Shown: positions 1 through 11,268 of the stretch, piece by piece
Layout: every line of letters starts with the position of its first letter
Position numbering within the stretch: position 1 is the stretch's first letter
DNA from: Pristionchus mayeri
Lineage: Eukaryota > Nematoda > Chromadorea > Rhabditida > Neodiplogasteridae
Assembly (NCBI GenBank): GCA_036245805.1
Contig: BTRK01000006.1
Location: 38,878,901-38,942,900 of the forward strand
DNA: 64,000 bases
Direction: 5' to 3'
Program-made: the position numbers and the translations under genes
Notes under the pieces: generated by a model
Told to the model about the DNA's origin: nothing
The model's input: the letters and a program-made list of their open reading frames with translations, nothing else
The model's database searches: none

Positions 1-1332
1 CGAGGTGAAGGTGCTCAAATGCTTCGTCGTTCTCTCGCAGATTCGAGCCCTCGGCCAGTTGCTTGACGTGACGACGACGAGCCTTAATCAACTTGGTTTC
101 ATTTGAAACAGTCATCAAACAGTCTAAAGAGATGTACATATACAGTACGTGCTAATCGCCTTGGCCATGTGCGTGCGCGGCGGTGCGCGGCGGTGCGCGG
201 CTTGCGCGGATTGATTTTGAGTGAAGAATATTGTTTTTCACGATTCGAACCTATTATTTTTTAATTCTCCGTAAAATTTCGCATCGGAAGGACTATTAAT
301 TTATATTTTAATAAAAATAAATCATTATTTTGAATTCTGTGATCTTGCAACCTACCGTAATCCCAGTTTACGATACCGTCGCTATCGTAAACTGAGATTA
401 TGGTAGGTTTCAGAAATAGCGCATTCAAAATATTGATTTATAAATATACATTTATTTTTAAAAATATAAATTAATAGTCCTTCCGATGCGAAATTTTACG
501 GAGAATTCGAAAATAATAGGTTCGAATAGTGAAAAATAATATTCTTCTCGCAAAATCAATCCGCGCAAGCCGCGCTCCGCCGCGCAGCGCCGCGCACGCA
601 CATGGTCAAGGCGATTAGGGTGTGCTGTATAGCTCTCCAGAGTACATGCTGAATGAGTTATATATTTTTGACATTCATTCAAGAGAAATAAGAGCAACGA
701 GAACGAACCGAGTCTTCGACCAGCTGTTCCACAATACCCGCCTTCGATTTGTCGACCTCGACGCGAAGAAGACACGCGGGACACGAGAAGTCAAGTCGCT
801 CAATGAATTTACTTGACGAGAGCAGAAAGCGATGAAACTGACGAAACTGATGCGAGTGATATCAATTCTCAGTTGCAATTTTGTTGTTGTATTAGCTCTC
901 CGTTTGAAGAGGTTGGTAGGACAAAAGTATCAGGGATTGACTGTTCAAAAAAACTACGAAATGGTGTACCTCATCGTCCTGCAGGGCGCATTTGCGGCAG
1001 AAGTGGTGCATCCTCGGCTTACCTTCGCAGGCCAGAGAAAAACAGCTGAAAAGGGCATATTCTAAAAGCAGAGGCGTTTAGATGGAAATGAAATAAGTGA
1101 TCATCCCAATGATTCATGCTAACTACAGAGCCCTTATGACTTCTTCTGACTTACGGAAATAAGGACTTGGTCTGGCATCCAAAGCAATGGAAGACGTTGC
1201 TGAAGTCGGGAATAGTCGAGACAAACCAGTGCATCGCGAAGGGGTGGCTCATTAGCATCTGATTATCGATTAATTAGCTAATCAATCTGAAAGTGTGGTG
1301 ATCTGCACTTACAAGACCAAAGAATGGGAACC
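1..1332 (-). CDS. RING-like zinc-finger protein, partial (runs off left edge)
   Basis: Not in one open frame; spliced by eye. Exons at about 1313-1332, 1155-1258, 970-1045, 709-798 and roughly 1-108 have GT/AG borders. The junction between 1155 and 1045 keeps a frame reading CFGC, then a Cys-rich stretch ending HHFCRKC, then (exon 709-798) FSCPAC followed by a probable helix. The order C-x2-C ... H-x2-C-x2-C ... C-x2-C resembles a RING or related treble-clef fold, which would suggest an E3 ubiquitin ligase. The usual Cys just before the His is not in its normal place, so another zinc-binding fold is possible. The last exon in the window is basic and helical (KARRRHVKQLAE). A second frame through the 5' exons is also open, so the N-terminus is unresolved. 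The 709-to-108 intron contains the foldback at 153-617. Confidence 0.42.
153..617. repeat. 465 bp foldback element (long inverted repeat)
   Basis: The two halves are near-complementary along almost their whole length. The left end begins TAATCGCCTTGG and the right end closes CAAGGCGATTA. GC-rich GCGCGG blocks sit near both outer ends. The centre (about 345-410) carries CCTACCGTAAT/ATTATGGTAGG arms around a short loop. It lies inside a probable intron of the RING-like gene. No coding capacity. Probably a MITE or snap-back element; the class is inferred from structure only. Confidence 0.85.
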
Positions 1333-1836
1333 CTGGAACAAAGGACAGTTAGGAGTGAATGGAGATGGACGCTGGGCTAAAGGAGCGAGGGATGAATGGA
1401 AGGACCACTGAGATGGAGAGAGAACGAATATGACTCATACCTACCGCAACAAAAAAGTGTCGGCGACATCAAGAAGATACAGAACAAAAAGACGATCTGA
1501 AATTTGAATTAATTTGATCTTGCGATTCCTCAATTTGTCCACATGTTGTTCCCTGTTTCACGGAACTTGCGATACGTGATTAGGGCGAGATTTGCCTGAT
1601 TGGCTCTATTGCTGCGTCGCTGGGCCTCTTTACGGAAGTGAGATCTAAGGATATTAGTCGACTCCTCAGGTAGTTGTGCAACTTCTCCTGAACTTTGAAT
1701 GTTCGCTTGTCCTTGCTAGCTATAGCTGGTTGCAATCTCTTAACTCGAGAGTAGTTCCACTTCGTCGGCCTATTAACGCGATTGCCTTCTGCCTCCTTTC
1801 CTCCCTCGTGCTTTTCCTTCCTCAGACACTAGTTCG

Positions 1837-4365
1837 ATGTCGTCCCTTCCGTCAGGATTCTGTGGGCTCTCGACGAAGATGGCGGATCGGGACATCCTCA
1901 ACTACAATCTGTACATTACCGGAGGCACTCTGATCACTGTCTTCAATCTCGCCCTGGGATTCACAATCATCTGCCACAAGGCCATTCGGCAGCAGAAGGA
2001 GTACCTCATCTATGCAGGTATTGTTGATCGTAGTTTAGATACATATTTTGATAGTTTGGAGCTTATCTATATGTGTACAGCAAAGGATTACTGACACTCA
2101 ATATACTCAAGTATAAATATCTCGTAAATAGTCCATAAAGTTGTTCCGAGGGTCATGCAATTTCTCAGGAGATTTCTGACATACATCTGTATCTGATCCC
2201 TCTGATTTATCGTTTGCCGAAAGGGGAGAGCTTCCCGCGCTGATTGCTCCATTCACCCTTCAGGTTGCATGTTCTTTGACGTACTCTTCGGCCTGACCTA
2301 CCTCTCATCGGGAGCTTATCGGCTAAAGATCGCTAACGAGAATACGAGTGAGTGCAGAGTGATCAACGATCAAAATTCTATGAATTCCAGTCTACCCGAT
2401 GACCACCAAATTTGGCTGCATGATGACCGTGCACAACTTCTTATTCGTCTACATCACTCCTGGAGCTGGTGAGAAAAAAACGGATCGATAATTAAAAACC
2501 AAAATAATTTCTCAGGAATCCTCGTGCTCATCACAGCGATCGATCGATTCATCGGAGTTTTCTTTCCAACAAAGTATGGCTTTTCAGATATTTTGAAACT
2601 CGTGAAAAATATTTTCATTTGCCATGATTCCTTTCCTCATAGTTTATATTATTGACTGAATCTTTAGATACATCGTCTTGCGGACTCGCTACGTCTACTT
2701 CCTGCTCTTCCTCATCTTCACTATTCCTCTGTTAGGAATTCCCGTCGCCGTGCTGACTTCAAAGGCCTACAACGTCGAGTGCGATGTTAGTTCTCTTACG
2801 ATTCCGTAGTTTCATCAGAAGTATTACGTTGCAACATGGATATAAATGCTGCACGAGCAAAGTTGATTCAGCAGTAAACGCTCCTTTTCGAAGAATTAGT
2901 GGAGAAAACGAGACCGGAGTCGATTCATTCTTGCGCCAAGTAGCCTTTATCGCTTTGATCTTTAGAAGTCGCAGAAAGTCGTAATTGGAAGTGTGTCTCG
3001 TGCCACCACCTACGTTTTCATTAGTTACTTCCTGCCGCAAAAACTTCCTCTTGGGTTCATTTCCTCGTCCTCTTTCTTTCAAGCGTGAGGGTGACTTTGA
3101 TCTGAGATTAACAGCCCGACCTAACGAGGTACACTGTGAACTCTTGATACTCGTGCACTTACGTTTATTAGATGACCATCGTTTCTGACGCGACAGATCA
3201 TTCAAAGTGCGCTCGTTACTAGGTTAAAAGACCAAGTGTCTGCGCCTTTCCAAGGTCGTTATAAGTTCAATCTTTACAGCAGCACGCCGCGTGCATTCTC
3301 AGTCAGGCAGTTACGTACCAAGTGTATCTCGGGCTTCGCATCACTCGCATCCTCGGATCACTCGCATGCGTACTTTTCTACGTGCCCATCTCCATCAAGA
3401 TATTCTTGGTATGCACTCTTTATAGCAAAAACACAATTTATTCAAAACCTTGGCTTTTGAAAAGGAATCCGGTCCCTTTTGACACCGCTAGTACCCTGAC
3501 TAGCATTGCTCATGTTCATTATTTCATCGATCTGTATGTTTATAATCGTGGAAACTCGTTTAGATATCAATACTGAATCCCAATCCTCCCCTCATAGCAA
3601 AATGGAATAATTCAGAACGTCTCTCGTGCATCCTCGGTCGCCTACATGGCGACATCTCAGAATCGTCGTCTCATCCGCATGACGGTGACGGTGATCCTCG
3701 TGACGGTGAACACCATCTGTCTCTACGTAGTGCCCGACATCTACCTGCTCTTCAACCCGAATACGCCAACCTTCGCATTCTACCTCATGAACATGAGCAA
3801 GGCGAGAACGAGACATTAGGGATGGCAAAATGGCTTGAGAACATGGCTTAGATGAGCTGGTACTAAGTCGAATGAGAACCAAAAAGTACCCTTCTCAAGT
3901 GTCTTGGCAGAAAATTTTTTTTTGTCAGTGTTCAACCGTATCCTGAAAATGCTGGGGAAGGATACTTGGTTGGCCGATTGGTTCTGATCCGACCTAGTAC
4001 AGCTTCCGAGCCGTTTTGTCGTCGAATCAACTTCGATTAGACTAATCCAAGTTCTCCTTGCAGGGTCTCGTCAATATCGTGATTTTTCTCGTCACACAGA
4101 AAACTCTTCGCAAAGCGATTATGCAATCGCTGATGGCTAAGGGAGCACAAAGGAGTCGGCTAGTGAGTGAAATAACATTTTTTCGGATGTTGATGAATCG
4201 CTGGGCTCTTCTGTTTAACAATGCAACTATCAATTTGGGTTATGGCAGCTTGGAAAGTATAGAATAATAAGCAAATATTCAATTCAGATTTCCGTCTCGA
4301 ACAACCACGAACAGAAGACTATCACTGTTACTACATCTAGAACTAAAAAGTTCGCCATGAAGTGA
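1837..4365 (+). CDS. seven-transmembrane receptor (nematode srsx/rhodopsin-like class)
   Basis: A multi-exon 7TM protein. Exon 1 (1837-2017) encodes the N-terminus and TM1 (GGTLITVFNLALGFTIICHK). Exon 2 starts at 2264 (CMFFDVLFGLTYLSSG, TM2). TM3 is followed by IDRFIGVFFPTKY, the equivalent of the DRY box of rhodopsin-like receptors. TM4 is FLLFLIFTIPLLGIPVAVL. An ECL2 Cys pair is split by an intron of about 0.5 kb. TM5 lies near 3300-3410, TM6 (VTVILVTVNTICLYVVPDI) near 3680-3750, and TM7 (GLVNIVIFLVTQ) from 4064. The tail is basic and Ser/Thr-rich and ends FAMK at 4365. All junctions keep phase. The junction after AAG at 3801 uses a GC donor. In-frame Met codons lie at residues 1 and 15. 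Likely a plasma-membrane chemosensory or peptide receptor; the ligand is unknown. It converges with the RUN/PH gene. Confidence 0.82.
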
Positions 4366-5008
4366 ATCCCCTCACTCATCACCTCATAATTGTAGATTCC
4401 GTCACATATTTCTCGCCCGATCTCTTGCCAGAACAACATCATGATCAACTGTACATTTATTTATGAATGCATCAAATAAACTGCAAATGACAGCGAAATA
4501 TAATCCTGAAAACATAAGCGATAGGAGTATGAAAAGGCTCGTAGTTGGTCGATGAACCGCAAGGAAAATCATCTTTGGAAACAAAGAATTCACGGTTGAT
4601 CGATTTGTGCAGGGAACATCGTAATAGAGGGGAACAGAGTACAAGGCAATTCTCTCGCACCGGAATGCTGAACAATTAGTGAAGAATGGTTAGGGGAAGT
4701 CGAAAGAAGATGTGTGTGAGTTAGTTATTAGTTATTACATGCTCACTACGAAATATGTACACTGCAAGGCGGGGATAGCGCCAGTGATGAGAATAGCAAC
4801 ACACCGAAAACTGCATGGAACAATGACTTATACCTAGAAACAAGCGCGTTGCGGGATATGTACAACTGGAAAATATATACTGAGTAGCAAAAGCTATCTG
4901 AGACCATGCATAAACTCATCAGGTACTGCGCAAAAATAATAATCACTTAGTGAACATATTAGTCTAGATGCAAAGGATAAAGGGGGGGGCGAAGGGAGAG
5001 ACCAAAGA
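4366..5008. other. intergenic region between convergent genes
   Basis: About 640 bp separating two 3' ends. It is AT-rich with a G8 run at about 4982-4989. Both 3' UTRs and cleavage sites must lie here. No coding exon was seen on either strand; the short open frames have no splice support. Confidence 0.6.
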
Positions 5009-8000
5009 TCAGTCGTCGTCCACGTCGGAGAGGGCGTCGTTGCCAGTGACGAAGACACGCTGCGCCCAGATGTTAGGGAACTTGTGCGTCTTCTGCTCGA
5101 TCAGAGGGAGCAGATGGGAGCACTGCAATGGGTTCAGATAATAGCTGCGTGTTAACTCAACTCCAGTGCAACCCCCCACAGCATCCTCCTCGCATTCTCA
5201 TCACCTTTCAGATCTTTTTCATCATCGCCGATTTGTTAGTGTTTTTGCATGCATCGCTTGAGAAGACAGGCTGCGCCCAGATGTTAGGATACTTGACTGC
5301 CTTCTGTTTGATTAGCGACGAGAGGTGAGAGGACTGCGATGTACCCTCTTTGCCCCCGCCAGAACAGCATGTTTCATTGGCCCACTCCAGTTACCTCGGG
5401 GAAGTCGGGCAGGTCATAGCACTTGACGAGGGCAGTGAAATGGGCGCGGAATCGGGCGACTTCCTCGTCGGTTCGAAGCATGAACCTGCCAGAGAACAAC
5501 CATCAATCTCTCTCCCGATAGACACGACGAGAGGGCACGCGGAAAAGCTCCGCTTATCAACGCACACTGTTGCGTTGAAGTCGGCGTAAATTGCCACGTG
5601 AGAGAGGATCAAAGGCTCACGGAATCCCGCACGTACTTTCACGATTACTTATTTCGAACTCACAACTTTGAGGAAGTGTGAAATGTCCGATAAGTCTATT
5701 AAAGTATCAAGATACGTCGAAAATAGTTGAATGTTACGATAGAAGAACAGCGATTTGAAGGATAAAATATTTGGTGGAAGGGTGTCTCACCACTCGAAAT
5801 TGTCCTCGACGCCCAGGAGGATGACGGTGCGATTGCCCATTTTGTGGAAGAGCGCCTCGCGAATGAGCTCCAGTTTGAAGACCTAAAAACCGTTTTCATC
5901 AGTTCCAATTTCAATAAAATTACTATAAAATATTTTCTATTTTTATTTAACATACTTTACATGTGTTCAAACTTATATTCACGCGATTTTTGAAAAAAAA
6001 AGACAATGAATAATGAAGGAAATAAGAGATCTGCCCAGAAAGGGAGGGCAATAAGACGACTTCATAGAATGTCTGACGATTTCTGATTACTCACAGCGAG
6101 AGTCCGAATGAATCCGTCGACGTGCGCGTTCGATCCCAGCTGGCCAACGACCAGATTCGAGTCGGTCACGAAGATGAGCGCCGATGAGATTGTCGACTCG
6201 GGAATCTAAATACTGTTCGATCACAAAGAGTATAAAGCAAGTACTCGTGTTATGTGGACTGTCACTTCAACTTCATTCAGAAGCAAAAATATTTTTTAAA
6301 AAACTATAAGAAAAAATCGATATAAACTCGTTCTGACCTGGCAGGTGGCCGCCTGTATCGAGTGCACCCATCGGTTCTTCTCGTCTGCGGAGGGGAAGGA
6401 GATCTGGAAGGTGGAGTCGACGAGGGCGATGGAGACGACGTTCGGATGCTCCATATCCGTCTCCTCAGTCACCATCAACTCCTTCATCGCGCTGAATTAT
6501 TTGATTTAGACTATGAATATTTTAGCGTATCTAAATTCACATGAGATCTTCCGTGTTCGCACATCATAAATAATAATCAGCGAACAAGAACTTGGTGCAT
6601 GTCTCGAAATTGGAAATTGTGCATACCTCAGGTCGATGATCTTCTGCCCGTCGTGGCAGGTCGAGTCTGCGAAAATGTACAGCTTGCTGTCCCTCAGCAC
6701 GAAGTACGACTGCATCCACTCCAGTCCCTGCGTCCCGCCCAGCCATGAACGAGTGAGCTCGCGACGAATGAAGTACGCTGGCTCAACCTGATAGGAGTTA
6801 TCGGATTTCATAATTTGAACAAAAACATTCTGCACTCCACAAATTCACTTTCTTTACGAAAAATTCAGATATTCACATTCCAAACTTTCATCAAACAAAT
6901 CATTCTAAAATATGTGCTTGTGTATCAACCAAACATTTCTTAACACTCACGGCGTGCTCCTTGATGGTTCGTGGTGTCTCTGCCCAGAAGGTGACGAACA
7001 GCTGACGGATTTCCGTCGATGCGAGGTTCTGTCGGGTGAGATACCGACGGAGGATGAGGTCGAAGGGCGTCTGGGCGACCTCTTGAGAGGGCGGCTTCCC
7101 TCCCAGCGAGTGCACGCCCTACAGGAAAGAATGTGAATTCAATTTCTTTGAAATTATCTCTCCCATCTTTTCTACTCACTCTGCAAGAGTCGCATAAACA
7201 GCCAAAATTCAAAGATTGTTGGCCAAACAAGATAAATTCCATTTCAAATACCTGGTCAATCGTATCCAGTATGCACTTTCCGAGTCGTGCATCTCCCGTC
7301 GTCATCGCCACGATGCGGTCGTTGCTCGTGCCCTGCAATTTAGTTAACCATATTTGCACGAGGTATCATTTGGTTTCTATGATATCATTTGATTATTTTT
7401 TTTTCATTCCGGCTCTGTCTCACCAGATTGGAGAGCGAGAAGGACTTGCCGGCGGCAGCGTACGCCGTGATGATTAGCCCGCCAGAGGTTACCTGGAAGA
7501 GAGGCCAATACCAGCTGAGTGAATAGCATGAATAATGAATACGATTTCAATAAATACGAATGATACACGAGATCTTTCCCTATCCTCAATCTCGTACCTC
7601 GAAGTACTCGATGGCATTGAGTGGCATGACGACGTGCGTGTGGTACTCCACCTGGATGTCATCCGAATTCGAGCCGACCTGAACATCAATTGCTTACTAT
7701 GCAAGACAATAAACAAAAAAGATGACTAAATATAAATCCAATAAATTACAATATCCTATGTTGCTCACCTGCCCATCCTCGATGGTCTGCGTGAGCAGGT
7801 AGAGATTGCGATCTGTGACGAGCAGCAGTCTGCAGGAAGTATCAATCGTTCAATTTCCGATCAAGATGATGGCCATACTAGTACAGAGGTAAAACATACA
7901 GATTCAAATTAATCAAAAAGATAAACTCGTTCCTCCTGCACTCACCTTGCCTTCTCCTCATTGGGCGATCCATCGAAGACGTGGAAGAGTCGCTGGAACT

Positions 8001-11000
8001 TCTCGCCCTCCTCGACATCAACGAAGATGTCCATAGCGAATCGGAGGACCTCGCCAGAGTGGAGACTGAACGAAATTCATCATTGACTGCTTGAAGTAGC
8101 AGGAAATCTGTTGATAGTTCACTCTATATTCATAATGTTTCCCTCGGAATAAATAAATAATGAATGAATCATCCGTTTTTCTGCCGATAGGAGACACGGC
8201 ACCGTCCCTTCCACAAAGACCCCACTGTAAGCATCATAATCTCAGCCATTCAAAATTTATCTCTAAGCAGTCTCATCCTGATCCTAAGCAACCTTAACAC
8301 GACCATAAGTCTTAAGAAAAGTGGGCAGAGTATGTCCATCAATTTAACAAAAGTGCCGAATCATCTCAGAAAAAAATTCTCCGATAATTATTATAATTGC
8401 ACGATGCTCACGCGATATCTCCTACGACGGGTGCTTCCTCCTTCTCTTCCTCCCTCTCCTCTCCATTCCCGTCGTGGCCGTTGTCCATCGACGTCGTCGG
8501 CTTGTCGTTGATCAGCAGCTGGTCGAAGGATCGCACGGAGCTGGAGACGTTGTCCAGGCGCACCTCAAATGTATCGGCCTTCAAACAAGTAAGTTAGCGA
8601 TTACAATTTAGTAAGTTGAGCAAGATTCCAGTGTAAAAATGAAATTTGAATCAAACCTGGGACATGGTCTTCCGGATCACTTCGTCGAATCGAATTTCAG
8701 GCTTGTCGTCCTCGACACTCGGCTTTGCCACTACTACTCGAGGCACTGACGAGTCGCCATTCTGGAAGATTATAATCATAGTTTTTACATTATTGCGAAT
8801 TAAATAATTTAAAACCCATAATTTCATCAGTACTGCAATATTAAATTCAGTAATAGAAACTTATTAATGAAAGAAACAAAAAAACTATCACATCAATGTT
8901 TTCTTCCAATTTTCTGAATGATCTCTATTTAAACAGGACGATATCTCACCTCTGATACAACCATGTTGTTCTGATTACGATATTTCCTTGCGCGCATCAG
9001 GCCTTCGAGAATCACGTCCTGACATTTGAAAAAGTAAGTAATTGCCAGTTTGTTTTCAATAAATATATAATAATCCCGAACTTTAATATTTTATAATAAA
9101 TGTGTTCACTGCGAGTTTTTGTGAATTTTCGTATTTCACCAACTACCTTAACCAGTCGATAGGGTCCTTCCTACCTGGCTGACGTTACTGGCAGCTATGG
9201 GTCGAGCGGGAGAGGATGGAGGTGCTTTCTCTGGTTTGCGAGCTGCCTCTCGTTGCGGTTTCACTTCCACCTCGCCTCTCCTGATCATCGCCGCCTTCGT
9301 TCTCTGCGAATAGAACATGATAGAGGTAGGAAAAAGATAATCAGGAAAAGAATGTTGGTCTAAAAAAAGGAGGATGAATATTCTTTTCTCAATAAAGCAT
9401 AAGAAATCTCCTGATCGCTCCAACGGCCAGAAGAAGTTTGTCTAAGTAGTCATAGCGGAAGCACTCACTGCATTGGGTCTCCTCTGCACAGTTTCCTCCT
9501 CGCAGGCGACCGGAATCGATCGATGGATGCGACCCAGTGGACCGTTCTCGCGGAAATCCGTCTGAAGAGTAAATTCTCGGTCTTCTAAGATTTCTGGACT
9601 ACTAAGATTTTTTCCTTCTCCGCCTCATTTATTATCCTAATCCGATTCATTATACTCCAGTCGATATCCAGAAGATAAAAAAGTCAAGTCTCAGATAGAC
9701 AACAAGGCACGATACCGTATACGCGAATTGCACGTTCTCCAACTTGGCAATTTCATCGACTATCATCTCGAAGATACCGTAGTTGCGAAGACACGCAGCA
9801 GCATGGTAGTAGTTAGCCACCGTCTTCCTGACAACAACATTATGATATATAATTTCACTTCTCCGATAATCAAACATCAGAAAACGTGTATTTATTCTTT
9901 TTTTGAAATTTTATCAACAGTGTTGTTACTGTCTTCCATAAACAATCAACCTTTGCTCAGAAATTGTTTTGATTCCATGCATCTCACTAGTCGATAAGCT
10001 TGCTTCCGCATAGTAATCATTAGCCGCTACGTGCCATACTGACTAACTCCCACATACTCGGGTAAAGTAGCTTCATTTCTCTTGCTTTCGAGAGGCAATG
10101 AAGAATTACAAGCTGGACTCTGTCTATTGGTAATATGATTTTTTTCCGAATGCAAAGAAGAGAAGCCCCTATGGCACAGATTATGCTTCCTCTCATATTG
10201 AGAAAAATACAACAAAGCACGTGAGCAACACGTGAACTGATCTAGTAATGCTTACTCAGCACAGGTTTACTCGATGACTAACGTAAGCCCCCTCCATCGA
10301 ATGTTTGGAAAACAAATGCAGTAATCCCATGAAGTGAGCAACAAACCTCGATCCTAGGATGGCTAGTAGCTGGAAGTAGAGGGAGCCCCGATTGAAGGAG
10401 TCCTTTAGCCAGGCCAACGACAGACGAGTCACTCGAGTCACCATCCCGCCACTGGAAAGGAATGCCAACTTGGCCAAATGCGGAGAACGCATGACTGTTC
10501 AGGATTTTGCAAAGCTCATAAAAGTAAGCGATAAAGGCCTTACTGGTGAATGATGCTCCACTCGACCTCCATCAGTTCATGCTCGTTCTTGGGCAAGAAC
10601 TCTTTGATGAACGGCCAGTAGCAACGACTGCCCGAGAGAAGACTGTAAGGGGCGCAGGTAAAGGAAACGCAGTGGCCACTTAATTGATCGCATCGATTTA
10701 TTCACTTTTTGGCTCGTAAATGAAACAAGCTACGAAGAGTTTCTAAACAAGCGAAAGATGTGTATAACTCAGAAGCGATGCTAACCCATGGCTGAATACG
10801 GCATCGACCGTCTGGAGAAGTTCCTTCGCTGCTGGGGTCTCTCCATCGATAATCTGTAAAGAGGCACTAACTGTCACCCAGACTATTTCGAAATCATGTA
10901 TTGACAGCTAAGGAAAACACGGAATACGGAGAAAGCGAGGAAAAATAGCTTTCGTAGCTAGATTCACCACACTCTCATGCATCATTGGGATATGAAGAAA

Positions 11001-11268
11001 GGTGATAAATAGCTGAGATTCCGAATGTGTACCTCTTTCTCGTCTCGGAGCGTCTTAACGCTCTCTTTGATTCGCTGGGCGTACGTTGGATGGACGGCGC
11101 GAGAAACCCGAAGGGGAGGACGGAGGTTCACCTGAATCCCACAGTTACTGTAGGCTACTAGTAAGAAGTCATTCAGCTCAATTATTATACGAATCCGAGC
11201 TTTTTCGAATCAAATTAGTGATGAAATCGTATACGACTGACCGGAGCGAGCTGGTATGACATAAACAT
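5009..11268 (-). CDS. RUN and PH domain protein, PLEKHM2/SKIP-like adaptor
   Basis: About 23 exons. The first coding exon (11242-11268) begins MFMSYQLAP and joins in phase to VNLRPPLRV. The RUN domain follows: AKELLQTVDAVFSHG, LLSGSRCYWPFIKEFL, VTRLSLAWLKDSFNRGSLYFQ, then TVANYYHAAACLRNYGIFE and VDEIAKLENVQFAYTV. A long acidic and Pro/Ser-rich linker comes next (near 8.4-9.3 kb). After it are PH-like segments (LLLVTDRNLYLLTQTIEDGQ; VGSNSDDIQVEYHTHVVMPL) and a clear PH domain (WMQSYFVLRDSKLYIFADS ... NRWVHSIQAATCQ, 6.3-6.8 kb). The C-terminus is PH-like and ends WAQRVFVTGNDALSDVDDD. In the PLEKHM2/SKIP family the RUN end contacts kinesin-1 and the PH end binds Arl8 on lysosomes; that role is inferred. 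A probable trans-splice acceptor lies at about 11310. See the duplicated last exon. Confidence 0.83.
5208..5333 (-). CDS. alternative 3'-terminal exon of the RUN/PH gene
   Basis: This exon-sized block parallels the true last exon (5009-5122). It reads SSHLSSLIKQKAVKYPNIWA, versus CSHLLPLIEQKTHKFPNIWA in the last exon. Both follow a CAG acceptor in the same phase, so the preceding exon ending DLPDFPE can splice to either. This copy continues through a different basic tail (KNTNKSAMMKKI) and has its own TGA at 5208-5210. The downstream copy ends in an acidic tail (DALSDVDDD). Known logic of such pairs is mutually exclusive terminal exons giving two C-termini. It could instead be a decaying duplicate. 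Confidence 0.7.
   Translation of the reverse strand, partial: SSHLSSLIKQKAVKYPNIWAQPVFSSDACKNTNKSAMMKKI

Noticed and set aside
2759..3205. 148-codon minus-strand frame inside the 7TM gene
   Set aside because: It lies in an intron and overlaps coding exons; no motif, no splice signals, composition of intron DNA.
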